A stretch of DNA of 64,000 bases from Prostheceraeus crozeri (taxonomy: Eukaryota; Platyhelminthes; Polycladida; Euryleptidae). Of the stretch, positions 23,045-34,643 are shown one piece after another; within the stretch, counting starts at the first letter, position 1, and every line of letters starts with the position of its first letter. Location of the stretch: the NCBI GenBank assembly GCA_907163375.1, contig CAJQUW010007472.1, positions 310,472 through 374,471 of the forward strand, given 5' to 3'. Both the position numbers and the translations under genes were made by a program. A model generated the notes under the pieces. That model ran no database searches. It saw only the letters and a program-made list of their open reading frames with translations, and was not told the origin of the DNA.

Positions 23045-23740
23045 AGCCGATATATACATACATGTATATGTATATGGGAGTCGTACTTTTCGTCGACACT
23101 ATGAACGTTCATTTCGTCGACACGTTCATTTCGTCGACAAGTTCATTTCGTCGACAAGTTCATTTCATAGACATTTCTATGATTTCATATAATTTAATTT
23201 TTAATGGAATTATATTAAACTTTTGTGCATTTGTTATGCACTAGCAATGCTATTCATAGAAATAGATACTAGCAATGGCGATTCAGTTTGAATCATAAAT
23301 CAAAACTGCGCTGTCCAATGGAAATGGACTGTGAAAAAGGACTGTTTAAAACTTAAATGCGCAACGTTTATGATAAAAAGTTATGATATCAAGAAACCAT
23401 AGAGTGAAAAAAGAAATGTCAAATGAAATAATAAAAATGATATCTATATCTTTAGAAAATTAAACATAAGAAAATAAAAAAAAACATAAATACTTCTTAT
23501 AATCTACTATTATGGAGAGTATAGCTTATCAAGAGTGATAGAGCTCCAATCAATTCCAAATATAAAAAAATAATTATTGATTCTGAAATAATTGTCGACG
23601 AAAGTCCTTGTCGCGATATGAACCTGTCGACGACTGAAAACGACTGGAAACGAAAAAAATGGTTTCCGACGAATGAACGTGTCGTGACGAACGAAAAACG
23701 GACGAAATCGAACATGTATATGTATATTACATAAACATGT
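23045..23740. repeat. Inverted-repeat region with four 17-bp tandem units
   Basis: Four direct 17-bp units, GTTCATTTCGTCGACAA and variants, lie at 23107-23174, the last diverged. Further right (23590-23715) the complementary phrases GTCGACGAAA, TTGTCG and ATGAAC recur. The outer sequences ATACATGTATATGTATATGG and CATGTATATGTATATTAC also oppose each other. This suggests a decayed MITE about 0.7 kb long. No target duplication was found. Confidence 0.55.
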
Positions 23741-24779
23741 ACAATATATATGAATGGCACATGCATAATATGATGTAAATGTGATAAACGTTTTTATAAA
23801 TAATCAATCCTACTCTAAATGAAACTATCAATTTTCTAAAAGTACTTTTAAAAATGACGTTTAGAAACTGACCTTGCAGTAAATCAATTTTGCCCAAATT
23901 TTTTGCTGAAACTTCTACCTACATAGAAACTAAAAGTCATGCATGTCCAACAGAGTGCGGATTGAAGCTTTTGAAAACCGTTTCACCGACTAAAATGCTT
24001 CTTTTTTAATCAATGATGCCTCACTCTCGAAGAATGAAATATTTCTTCTCGCCTCTGATCTTGCTCTAAGAGTGGCAGTGGTAGGGACTAAATCATAGAC
24101 TTCCATCAGTCCCATATAAATAGAGAACATTTTCATGGCTCCCTCTGCGACTATGCTTCATTAAAAGCTTTAAGCTGGAAGCACTAGCTCAGTCACATTA
24201 GTCATAATTTTTCTATCCTGCATGAGTCTATGCCTCCAATCAGTGATATGCACGAAATTGTATTGAAAGACTTCATAAGTTTGAGCTAGAACTTAATCAG
24301 GATGCTGTGTTTTGCGACAAAATGACAATTTGATAAATCTGAATGCGTTTAGCTTCTTACACAGTGAACTGCATGACCTAGAGATGGTTCAACACGCTGT
24401 AGTACTTCTCACTTGATCACAGAAAACACAGACAGATGTCATTTTATCGAAAATCTCAGCCTGCTTCCATTGGATGTGTTTTTTGTGATCATGTCTGACA
24501 AGAAGAGGTACACGGTAGACCTCGACAGATGTGCAGTTTCGCAGTAGTCATCGTTCTGTGAAAGTCTAATGTTCAGGTTCATGTTGGAACCCGACAATAT
24601 GTCGGAGCCGGAGCTGCCCGGAGCCGTGGTAGCTGGACCACGTCTCCGAAGCCCTCCTGGTGCAGATTCATGGTAGCTATAGGGCTTGATTATTTCCCTC
24701 TTGATTAGTATGGAAATAGGTATATTTAAATTTGCACAGCCAACTTCATATGTAGCGAAAATGCTTCTACACTGGATGA
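23741..24779. other. Intronic DNA with one GC-rich patch
   Basis: No feature is secure. At 24597-24662 a GC-rich patch is open on the minus strand and codon-like (for example MNLHQEGFGDVVQ in one frame), unlike its AT-rich surroundings. It has no recognisable domain or convincing splice sites. Confidence 0.3.
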
Positions 24780-25243
24780 CATGCCACGCGTCATTCACGC
24801 GTAATTACGGAACACCACAAACATTCGTGGTTGAGGACATTCTATTCTTCTACCCGCGTACATACGCGCTACACTAAGAGTCAGAAATCACTTGATCTGA
24901 TGCTGTTAAAACATGGGGAATGTTTATGAATACGCGCGGGCGAGCGTTTATAGTTTGCGCGTCGTCTACGGTTGTCTGCGCTGCCGCTTGAACCACGGAT
25001 GAACCGCAAAGCATGTTCTGTCTTCCCTGAGCATGAAATTGAGGTCCTATCACATTGTTTAGCCTCTGATGCATGCAGACACATGAGACGCAAAGTCTAT
25101 ATAACAGGACTGCCAACTATACTAACTTATATAACTTATATTGGAGCAATATCCCGCATAGCCACGGATGTTTGGGGTCATGTGTAATTAAACATGGTTC
25201 ACGCGTGAATTACGCGTGATTGAGCGTGGCAAGTCATGTAGTG
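24780..25243 (-). mobile_element. MITE with CACT..ATGACATGCCACG ends, copy 2
   Basis: This is the opposite-strand relative of 19613-20035. Terminal repeats CACTGGATGACATGCCACGC and, from the other end, CACTACATGACTTGCCACGC pair imperfectly. TA flanks both sides (24778-24779 and 25244-25245), a possible 2-bp target duplication. The interior is rich in CGCG and short palindromes and encodes nothing recognisable. Confidence 0.8.
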
Positions 25244-25245
25244 TA

Positions 25246-26604
25246 ATGAGTAGTTCTATAGACAAAGGAAAAGGAAAGTCAGACTATAACAAGCAATCCC
25301 GTCACAAAATCCGTCTGTTCATTCTTTCATTTTAGAATGAGACATCTGAATGAATAAAATTCTATAGCATTTCAGTAAATACTTTCTTAAATTTTTTGTT
25401 GAAATTTTAATCATGAAATTCTATACAGAAGTGCGACCAAGCTATTTACTTAGAGAGCTTCAGGATCTTGAATTAATGTAAGAAAGTCGATCTGAAAATG
25501 CATAAAATGTCATTGAAACTGAAACTTCATCCTAATATGAATAGACAGAAGGATTCTATGAAAACACGATTGCTTGATTTCTTTACAATAAGTTGTTTTC
25601 AAGGATGATTTCAAAATCGTGAGCTTTTCCAAGCCGTGTTTCAAGTCAAGTTTCCTTAAAATTCCGCTTTTTGAACTGCTTTTAAGCCATATTTTAAGCC
25701 TCATTCGAGATTCCAGTGAAGAGAGCGACAAAGACTTGTTGATGGACGCCTTCACTCACAGAAAATTGTCGTAAATGAGCCAGTAAGCCTTCTAGAAAGA
25801 CGGATGCTAAAGTTTAGAACATTTCCAAGAAATTGAGTTCATGAGAGAAAATGTATGATATATACATGTACATAAGACATAGTGAATTTTTAAATTGCAT
25901 GTTATCGAGCTTGCATTTGCACTACTTCACAAATCAAAGCAGCTTTGATGCCACCGATTTATCTAATAAGCTTTTTAATTAAAAATATGGGATGCTGGAA
26001 AAGGCTTATATAAAATCAGAAAGACCCTAAAAAGTAAGACACAGATTATTTTTGTTTCTGTTTCAAACCATGCCGTCAACACACGGTTGTGAGTGTAGAA
26101 CAGCGAAAAGCTGTAGCGGCTTCACCAACCACAGCAAATTGAAACTGACGCGCAGCTGAAATCTGCTGTAGTTCATCGGCAATGAATGAAGGTGAGTTTT
26201 CTCGCTGACGTAGAGTTATCGAAGTATTCATGGTTTCAGCTGACTTAGGCAGAATATAAGGTGAAACATTGAGAAGGTTATTCGGATAACGGCAGAAATC
26301 CCCGACTTAATGGAGGTCACTTCAATTCAGTAAGGGGTTTTGAGGATGCGTTTGGAAAAGGAAGTTGAAGCCATTGAGTATCGGAAGGATTCTGGAATTT
26401 ATAAAGGTAAATTGATAGTCGGGTATATTCGGAAAGGTGAGTTACAAAATGAAACTGAAAATTGGCTCCGGAAGCTTGCATGCAAATAAACAAAAACCGT
26501 ATAGATACAACCAAAAAAGTATTATACCATTGCAGCCACAGAATTAGATAGTTTAAGTGTGTCACTTTGCTAGAAGTGCAAACTGATTCAAAACGATAGC
26601 ACAT
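25246..26604. other. Intronic DNA, nothing recognised
   Basis: No supported gene, RNA or complete repeat. Confidence 0.4.
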
Positions 26605-26832
26605 GCAGGAACTTACTAAGTGGGCAAAAAGAAGCTTTCAATGCCTTGCAGAGATCGGAAAAACAGTCGTGCGCCGCTTGCGGATTGCTCTGACTTCCTT
26701 CAAAATGCTTCGATTGCCACGTTTCCTTCAAATTTGAGGAATTCAGATCAATGCGAAAAAGTTTTCTCGATAATGTTGGGCCCTCCGATCATTATTAAAA
26801 AAGTTAGCAGGCGCAAGAAAAAGCGCTCACAA
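26605..26832 (+). repeat. Fragment of the 61932-62791 MITE family
   Basis: The sequence from GTGGGCAAAAAG through GCGGATTGCTC, GAGGAATTCAGATCAAT and GATAATGTTGGGCC matches 62210-62410 in the same orientation and order, with many substitutions. Only this internal third of the element is present. Confidence 0.75.
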
Positions 26833-28397
26833 ACTTCTCTGTAGAACATGACATCGTCTGTGTCTCCTTGCTGTGTGATCCGGTTGGTAACAGTCACTGA
26901 AACTTTGCACAATTTGGCGTGTTTAATGTTGAACTGGCTGCTCATTGCTCGATTGCTATGGTATTATGTCAGCAGACTGTGCCATTTCATTAACGCTACA
27001 TGTTCCAATGTTTCCTTTCTAGTCAAACAGAAGAAGAGACGACCGGTCTAATTCTTCTAATTCTTCTAATCCGGTCTAATTGTGATTGCAGTAGTCCATG
27101 CTGTAAAGACATGCAAAATTATTGATTAAATATCTATTGATCACCGAAGAAATAGAAAACGGAAATTAAAAATTTGTGATACGTGAAATCCTTTGGAAAG
27201 ATTGACAGATGCAATCATACTCTGACTTTATTTACCTCAATAATTCATTCTTTCATTTGAAATATGAGAAACGTTTGATGTATTCACCGGAAGTAAATAT
27301 TTATGCATCATTTGAGAATTCATTATTCAGTTTGTTGAATAGCGATTGCTCTTCACCGTGGCATCCCACCACCGAGAACGGGCATTGGAACTGTTTGATA
27401 GTTAAATATCTATGTCCTATTAACATGCTTAAGTAATATGCACGTAAGTTATGTCCACAATAAAAGGCACCGATATCTATGCAAGTTAATCGTCAGTCGT
27501 CCGATCTCTTTTGAATTGGTTGATCATTGAATTTCATTTATATTATTAGAGACGGATGTCTCCTCGCTTGACTCGTTCTGTTCCGCTGAAGTGGGAAACT
27601 CGACTGGATAGACAGCTGCCAAATGAATCATCCCTATCTGAGCAACGGCCTGATTAAGTGTTCATCGACGCGATAGGAAAGATAATGAACCAACGAACCC
27701 TGGGAAGGGAACGTTGAGGAGTCCATTGATAGTATGAGGAACCTACTGAAGGGATTGAAGTGGGATGTCACGCCTTCGTTGTTCCATCGGTGAGGAATTT
27801 TTGACGGGCGCAGTACAAAAAAAGAAGCTACAATTCGTTGAATTTGTGTGGCAATGTGACAGCATTCAGATCAATAAGCTGGTCAAGCCAAAAATCAAAG
27901 TTGCTTTTCGTAGACAGGACTTTAATTGCCAAAACTGTGGATATCTATTCTTGTGAATGTAAATTTTACTAAGAAGAAGCGCAGAATGAAATGTTTCTTG
28001 AAATTTCTATCTGGGTGTTTATCAGCCCGAAGATGTGGCATTCTGTCTCTTCGTGTTTTGAATTCTAGAAATCTTCAAAAATACCGTCGATATTCAAATT
28101 CGTTGAAGTAACTGAAAAACGTCACCTATTCGAATACATCATGATAAAGTAATATCAATAAGAAAAAAAAGAAATAAGCTTATGAAATAATTTTCAATAA
28201 AAATTATCTGTAACGAGGGTTTGATTTGCCCTGTTTCTTTAACATGCTTTAAGACTTTTTAAAATCCTTTTATGCACGTCTCTGGCAAACCATAGAAAGT
28301 AAGTGGAATTAGTAGGTCATTTATCTAAATCTGCTCTCGCTAGAAAATTAAAACACCCGTCAAGCCTAAACTTACACCATACTTATCAATACAACTG
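26833..28397. other. Intronic DNA, nothing recognised
   Basis: No supported exon or repeat. Open frames here are short and resemble no known domain. Confidence 0.4.
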
Positions 28398-29321
28398 CAC
28401 TGTAAACCGCAGACCAACAATTATCCTACAAAATTACTGCCAAAATCAACCGACGATTGTCACCTCCAATATCCTGCGTTTTCCGACGAATTTGTAGATT
28501 CTCCACCGACGGAATTGGAGGTTTTTGTCGGTTATGTCAATTGTCAACCGTTACAGCACTAAACCGTTGACTGACAATTATCCTACAAAATTACTGACAA
28601 AATCAACCGACGATTGTCACCTCCAATATCCTGCGATATCCGACGAATGTGTAGATTCTCCACCGACGGAATTCTGTAGGTTTTTGTCGGTTATGTCAAT
28701 TGTCAACGGTTACAGAACTATAAACCGTTGACTGACAATTGACAGACATTTATCCTACAAAATCTATTTTGTCGGTCATAGTTGTGGGTTAGCTATTGTA
28801 GGATGAATCACAGAACACCTACAATAACTAACAAAAAGCGACAAAATGAATAGCAATGAAATATAGATTAAATTTCATCAAAAATGTACACTGTAAACAG
28901 TTGACTGACAATTGAAAGACATTTATCCTACAAAATCTATTTTGTCGGTCATTGTTAGTTCTTGTAGGATGATTGCCACTGAACACCTACAACATCTGAC
29001 AAAAAGCGACAAAATAAATAGCAGTGAATTATAGCTTCAATTTTATCAAAAATGTAGGTCATTAATTAGATTATGTCAAAATAAATCATTGTTTAGCCAC
29101 ACAATAATACAGATTGCCCAAAAGTCAAGCAATCACTAATCGAAAAAATCAATCAATATTCAACAGTTTTTGTTTAGTTAATTTGCATACAAAGCATCTG
29201 CTTCGATGTCGGTGGAGAACCTACAAAATTCGTCGGAAAGCGCAGGATATTGGAGGTGACAATCGTCGGTTGATTTTGTCAGTAATTTTGTAGGATAATT
29301 GTCGGTCTACGGTTTACAGTG
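28398..29321. mobile_element. MITE with CACTGTAAACCG ends and repeated internal ends
   Basis: It opens with CACTGTAAACCGCAGAC and closes with the inverted GTCTACGGTTTACAGTG. The terminal repeats extend at least 100 bases and include CAACCGACGATTGTCACC and CCTCCAATATCCTGCG. Three more end-like starts lie inside at about 28554, 28711 and 28889 (CACTGTAAACAGTTGACTGA), giving tandem units of about 165-175 bases. The family shares CACTGTAAAC termini with 45203-45892 and 61932-62791. No protein is encoded. Confidence 0.85.
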
Positions 29322-29403
29322 AGTGTGATCTCAATTAGTTTTAAAAGCGGTGTGTATTAAGCAGTCGTTGTACGACGAAACGCCACTCTAAATGTAATAC
29401 GTT

Positions 29404-29424
29404 CAATAATAATAATAATAATAT
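29404..29424 (+). repeat. (AAT)n microsatellite
   Basis: A short run of six AAT units follows TTC. It is a simple-sequence repeat. Confidence 0.9.
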
Positions 29425-29884
29425 TAGAAGTGTGCTTTTCGGGTAATGGCTTGTTTATCATGAAGTAAAGCTTCACGGTTTACAAAATCATAATTGAAAA
29501 AAAAGTTCAAATCAATGTCATACATGGTTGGACATACACATGGTTGTATATAGTCCTATTATGTTTAAAAATATTTGAAACCATAAAAACCTTTACAACA
29601 TAAACTTTCTCTTTTTTTTCTACTTTAATTTTTTCTTTCATGTTTGAATATGTAGATGACATTTCTCTCATCCTTGGAATTTGAAAAGTGTTGCTAGCGA
29701 TTTTAAGAGAGAAAAGTTAGAAATCCAAACATTGAGGTTTGATCATGCAAGTTGATTGCAGAAAAGACGATTGCTATGACCTCAATATAATTATTTGCGA
29801 AATCACTATTAAGGTTTAAGATGCTTTGATGGACAATCGATCCCCGCTACTTGCCTTAATGTCGGCGGTCGCAATTGTGACTAG

Positions 29885-30100
29885 TTACTTATTCATTGAT
29901 TATTATTGCCTTGACAACTGATGTGTGGTGGTGAGGGTTTGATCCTGCCAATTGACGCAGTCGCATAAGTGGCTCGTAGCTCAGTTGGTTAGAGCACATG
30001 TCTAGTTAACCTTGGTCATAGGTTCAAATCCCACCAGTCGCACATCTTTTGCGGGGGAATTTGATCTATCGTTTATTTAATTCCATTGTTGTTAAATGCT
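29885..30100 (+). repeat. tRNA-like SINE, family 2 (plus copy)
   Basis: A 5' segment (AACTGATGTGTGGTGGTGAG) is followed by TAGCTCAGTTGGTTAGAGC, a good A box with paired D stem, and by GGTTCAAATCC, a perfect B box. The tail ends in TTTATTTAATTCC. The same flanks surround the minus copy at 1545-1765. The anticodon region (CTAGTTAACC) would be Asn-like, but the stems are imperfect, so it is called a SINE and not a tRNA gene. Confidence 0.75.
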
Positions 30101-30807
30101 TATGGAATTCTTATTCAAATGCTTCCTTTATTCTGAAAACAGTTTCGATATCGCAAGAAAAATGCTTGCAACTTCCCTTATTGCTCTCGAAAGCAAGAAT
30201 GATGGTCAGAAAATTGTGATTATCTTTTATTTGAAGACTTTCTAAACAGCAACGGAGGCTGCTGCCAATTTCCTTTTAGTGATGACAGATTGGGCAAGCC
30301 TCTGAAAGTTTAATGAGCCACCAAAAAAGGAGACCGTTGTAGAAATGACTTCAAAATGACTCGCGTTGTCAGAAGAATGGTCGGTCATGATCTCCCTTTT
30401 GGTGCGATCTAGGACGCTAATGCAGAGGTACCTGCACAATAAAATCTTTGCTGATTATTACTAATATTTTTTATTTAAATGATAAATAACATGCAATATT
30501 TCAGATTTGTCTCTTTTTCCATTACTTGAATGAACCAAAAGTGTCTGAATGTGCAGTTCTTCAGATTGTGTATAATTCTATAAGTTTTTTATAGCTCTTT
30601 TATGGAAATGTCCACGAATATTGATGTGCAAGACGCTGCAGTATCATGCGTCTTATGTCTCCAGCCTCTTTACATCAACAACCGAGGGGACATCAGCCGA
30701 ATCGATTCGAAATGATCTCACGCAGTCGTACAGTCTGAAATCCATCCTCGGTGCTTATCGGTTGCAGTCTTTTGTGATGAATTTCAAGTGCTTTATTTTC
30801 ATTTCAG
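30101..30807. other. End of the PKC intron, with one minus-strand open frame
   Basis: A minus-strand open frame at 30242-30435 follows an acceptor-like TTGTGCAG and looks somewhat coding (it contains RTKREIMTDHSSDN), but no family is recognised. The interval ends at the acceptor ATTTTCATTTCAG before the PKC exon. Confidence 0.35.
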
Positions 30808-30960
30808 GCGGATAAGCACGATACAAGCAATTTCGACAACGAATTTACCAAGGAAGAGGTGAAACTGACCCCAACCGATAAGCTGTTTATCATGAATTTA
30901 GATCAGACTGAATTTGGAGGCTTTTCATTCGTCAACCCACAGTATGTGGTACATTGTTGA
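30808..30960 (+). CDS. PRKCB-like: Conventional PKC, beta-I-type alternative terminal exon
   Basis: The exon begins after the acceptor CATTTCAG in phase 0 and codes for exactly 50 residues plus stop, the length of the beta-I-specific tail of vertebrate PKC beta. It begins ADKHDTSNFDNEFT (vertebrate: RDKRDTSNFDKEFT). The turn motif is LTPTDKLFIMNLDQ, and the hydrophobic motif is TEFGGFSFVNP with a phosphorylatable Ser. This C-terminal V5 segment controls kinase priming, stability and localisation. The F-x3-F-T pattern (FDNEFT) is present. Together with 14336-14725 it forms a pair of alternative 3' exons. The rest of the kinase is not in this window, so the single-gene assignment is inferred from order, strand and phase. 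Confidence 0.93.
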   Translation, partial: ADKHDTSNFDNEFTKEEVKLTPTDKLFIMNLDQTEFGGFSFVNPQYVVHC

Positions 30961-31110
30961 TGACGTTTCTTCTTCTGCAGTAACAGCGCAATGTTTTAGA
31001 TAACAATTTTCTTCTTTTTTCTTTGTCTTTTGTCTCTTTAGATTCGGAATTTTATTCTTATATTCTAATGTTTGTTGAAATACAAAAATGTCAATAAAAC
31101 ATAATCTTGC
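30961..31110 (+). terminator. PRKCB-like: PKC 3' UTR with poly(A) signal
   Basis: AATAAA occurs at 31093-31098, 133 bases after the beta-I-type stop codon, preceded by a T-rich stretch. It is the obvious cleavage and polyadenylation signal for the distal isoform, and for the proximal isoform too if that is spliced onward. Confidence 0.7.
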
Positions 31111-32753
31111 CGCATTCCTTCAGAATCTATCGGTCGAAGTACTTCGACGTTGTTAGGGTCTATAGTTGTTCATTGGACGATTGTTGTATTGGTCCTTTTG
31201 AAAATTGAAGAGGTCACAACAGACGAAACGCATGTGGAACACCCAACCTGTCAGAATTCACAAAACGCAAATATGCACGATGACAATCATTCGAATCCCT
31301 GGTTCCTCCATGGCCTTCGCATTTATATTTATAATTTGTCATGTAAAATACAGAGTTTATCACCTCTGGCATATTGGAGCCATACACAACGTAGTTCTTA
31401 TTGTCGTAGCTTGTTTACTTTGACAATAGAATTACACCTTAAATTGAAACTTGAATTCGTTTTATTCTTCATTCGGATCTGTATGCGGGCGAGTGAAGTT
31501 CCTGCCAGTCATTTAAAAGGAGCAAAATGATTAGTACTTTGATATCTTGTTTACAATGTCCCGGGAAAACGGATTGCGAATATTTCATCAACAAATACAA
31601 AATGATGCAGATGTAAGAGAGATGGAAGAAAGAATTTGAAAACATATTATAAATAATCAAGTAAAACAACAGACGACGATGATGTGAGGATTTAAGCTTG
31701 CTCACAGCTCTAATTTTCATGAATTATTCCCTCTATTAGCGTGAGGTGAGGGCGACTGGTCCCGTTGGTATTATCTCTATGACTTTTCTCAGCTTTGCTT
31801 ATGGGCTATAAAGACGTAGTGTAATTGCTCCGTTTGCTTCAGTATTAGGGCCGAAAGGTACCAAAATCTGCACGAATTTTTCGACTTTTCAGCACATCCT
31901 ATCAGAGAATCATAATAGACGTTAGAAATTTATGAATGCGTTGGGATGTTTTAGTGATGAAATTTATACATAGGACGCTCATGATGCTAACAAAAGTCGC
32001 AAGCAGTTATGATAGTAGCATCTTTAGAACACCCAAAACATACTTTCTGCACTTAACTGTGATTTAGAAAATATTTCTGATATATCTGCTTAAATTTCCG
32101 TGTAGATGCAGTCTCGAATGTTGAGTTCTATCATTTGCTCCATGTTTTTACTCCTCTATTCGGTCAGCTGTTGTGAAACGCAATAAAATTGCGCATTGTA
32201 ATTTTAAAAGGCTTTTATGATGGCAAACTGAATGTCCCAACGTGAAAGCGCTGATGACATCTCAAGTTTGACTATTTATGAAATCCAACAAAAGACGAAT
32301 TTAATTTCTAAGAATGCTATCTATGCTGAGGACCAAAACTCAAAATGAATATTACCAATGGCGGGAACGTGCGCATAATACGAATAATTCGAATTCCCAG
32401 TTTCAATTATTTTGAAAGATCGAGTCCCACGCAGTTATTTATCCACAAAAAGTATTTCGAGGAATTATTGTTTAGTTGATTATCTTTACCCCACTGAGGG
32501 GGGGGGAGGTGGGTCAGCGCTTCTACCGAAAATTTTATCTACATGTAACTCCTGAACGAAACAAGATAAGAGCTCCAAATTTTAGACAGCTTATTTTCTG
32601 CGTATTCCACAGCTCTCAACCAGTTTTGAATAACATCGGCTTGACATGTCACAATGAAATTTCAAAGATTTGACTGCACGACAGATTTGTCGAAATTTTC
32701 ACTATTCTCGATTTGAATGTTATCAGGTGTCCTTAGACTATTAATATTAAAAC
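31111..32753. other. Intergenic, nothing recognised
   Basis: Downstream of the PKC gene. An open frame of 126 codons at 31150-31530 has no recognisable domain and odd composition. A short G run lies near 32501. Confidence 0.4.
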
Positions 32754-33570
32754 CATAGAGTGGGGATATACAGGTAGAGTGTCGACTCAAAAAAGTATCT
32801 GTATACAGTGAAAATTTTTATATGAAACTATTCAGTTTTTTGCGGGGATTACGTTCCCGTGGTCCAAAAAATTATTTGAGCACTTTAAAAAAAAGGCAAA
32901 ATTTGCCAATTTATATACTACCGAGATGACTCTCCTATATAAGTAGTATGAAACAAGTTGGATATCAAAATGAATGAATATTTTCTAATAAGCATCCTAA
33001 CTAAGCGGAAATCAAGCTGATAATCATGAATTGTATAATAATGGATGTCTTCATGAAAAAGTGGCGATATTATTCGTGCTTTCTTGGCTGAAATTTCAAG
33101 TTTTTAATTCAATTTTCAGCGGCATGATTTTATGATTTACTAAATTCATGTTTCATTTCTTGAATCTGCATAATGATGTGGACCCATTTACATCCTTCAA
33201 GGTTAAATGAAGTCATTGTCTTTGATTATGTGATCTTGCTCTGCCAGTGGCAGGCTGCCTGTGATCACGCTTAAGAGGATTCTCTTGAGGTTGAGCATGA
33301 AGACAGTAGCAGGTCATTGAGCTGCTAATTTAACAAACATTAAATCTCCAAGGCTGTCATGAGAATCTGTAAAATACCATCATTCCTTCTGCATTACAAT
33401 CATGATCACTCAATTCCGTTGTAATTTCTTCAAAACTGCATACATGTGCACATCTCACATTTGGAAACAATTCTGTCTGTATTCCCCTCGAGTTCATTTA
33501 ATAAAATCGAAAGTGGATACACATTGGGAATTTAAGAAATGCGGAGTTACCATTCTACCGAAACAATAAC
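32754..33570 (+). mobile_element. hAT-type MITE, CATAGAGT family, copy A
   Basis: The left end CATAGAGTGGGGATATACAG runs into GGTAGAGTG. The right end keeps CATTCTACC and has decayed beyond. The 8-bp flanks ATTAAAAC (32746-32753) and ATCAAAAC (33571-33578) match at 7 of 8 bases, supporting a hAT-like target duplication. The interior aligns with copies B, C and D (landmark: AGTATGAAACAAGTTGGATA). No transposase is encoded. Confidence 0.8.
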
Positions 33571-34564
33571 ATCAAAACTATTCGAATTTGCAACAGAAAA
33601 TGATAATTCCCTTGTAGATTCTGTTTACACTTCGATTTCAAAGAATTTCAATTCAAAATTCAAAATGGGTTTCTGAGATGTGGCAAGAAATAATCATGGC
33701 AAAAGATCATCTTTTTGACCTCCACAATGACTTTGAAAATCAAAACAATGATAACATTCTAACTATTCATGATGAGGAGATAATCAAATGGGCGTTGAAT
33801 CTCTCCCCAAGCAGGGAATGTTTGTCAAAGCATCAGTGAGATAATAAAGATTAAAAAAACAGACTTAACCGCCAAATCACGCAAGCTTTGATGATATTTC
33901 AAGTTTAATTGCAGATGTAGAATTGATTGCCATTATATACAAAGCATTCTGTGACAATTATTGAATAGATGGCTGTGCTTCCAAGAAATAACTCATGGCG
34001 ACAAAATTTAAGGAAAATATCTACATGCAAGCATTTTTCATCTGATAGAAATCAGTGACTACAAATGATGGTGGCTCTCTAAGATACTACATATTTCGTC
34101 TTCATATGTGCGCAAAATTTCATCGATATTGAAAAAATCACCTAATTCTCCGCAAAGCGTCAATTGTATGACTTTTTTCATAAACAAATTTGAAATTTGT
34201 GATTTGGAAAAGAATAGCCTCTAAATAATTCCATTAATCCATCTGAAACTTCCAACACATAAATCGGTGTGCTTCAATTCCAGAACTGCTTTCCTCTTGT
34301 AGCGAAAGCCGTGATGCGAGCGATTCAAATTTCATGCGATTCCGAGTTGTGTGACTCAGTGCACGATTAATTGGTAATCGTACGATTCTTAGTATTTTGA
34401 GATTTTCGCAAAACCAGTGATTATAAGTTTGCAGTTATAGCTGACATAATGCCCCTAATTTCCAGACCATTAATTTCATTATAGATTCGATACTTTCCAG
34501 TTACATAGATTCAGATAATGAGACACTTCGACTATTTGAAGTTTGAACATAAAATTGCTATTAT
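33571..34564. other. Intergenic, nothing recognised
   Basis: AT-rich DNA between transposons without a supported feature. Confidence 0.4.
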
Positions 34565-34643
34565 TTAACCCTCAGAGACCTGAACTTTTTCACACCTTCT
34601 GAGACCTGAGTCAAGTGCACCCCTTTTACAAATTCTTAGTTTA

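Noticed and set aside
24439-25187. Several open frames around 24.4-25.2 kb
   Set aside because: Most lie in the MITE at 24780-25243, which has a relative at 19613-20035. They share no codon-level conservation.
29970-30045. Functional tRNA gene
   Set aside because: A and B boxes are good, but acceptor, anticodon and T stems do not pair properly. The same flanking sequence recurs around the copy at 1545-1765, so it is a SINE.
31150-31530. 126-codon open frame downstream of PKC
   Set aside because: No domain, no supporting splice or start context, and AT-rich composition like its surroundings.
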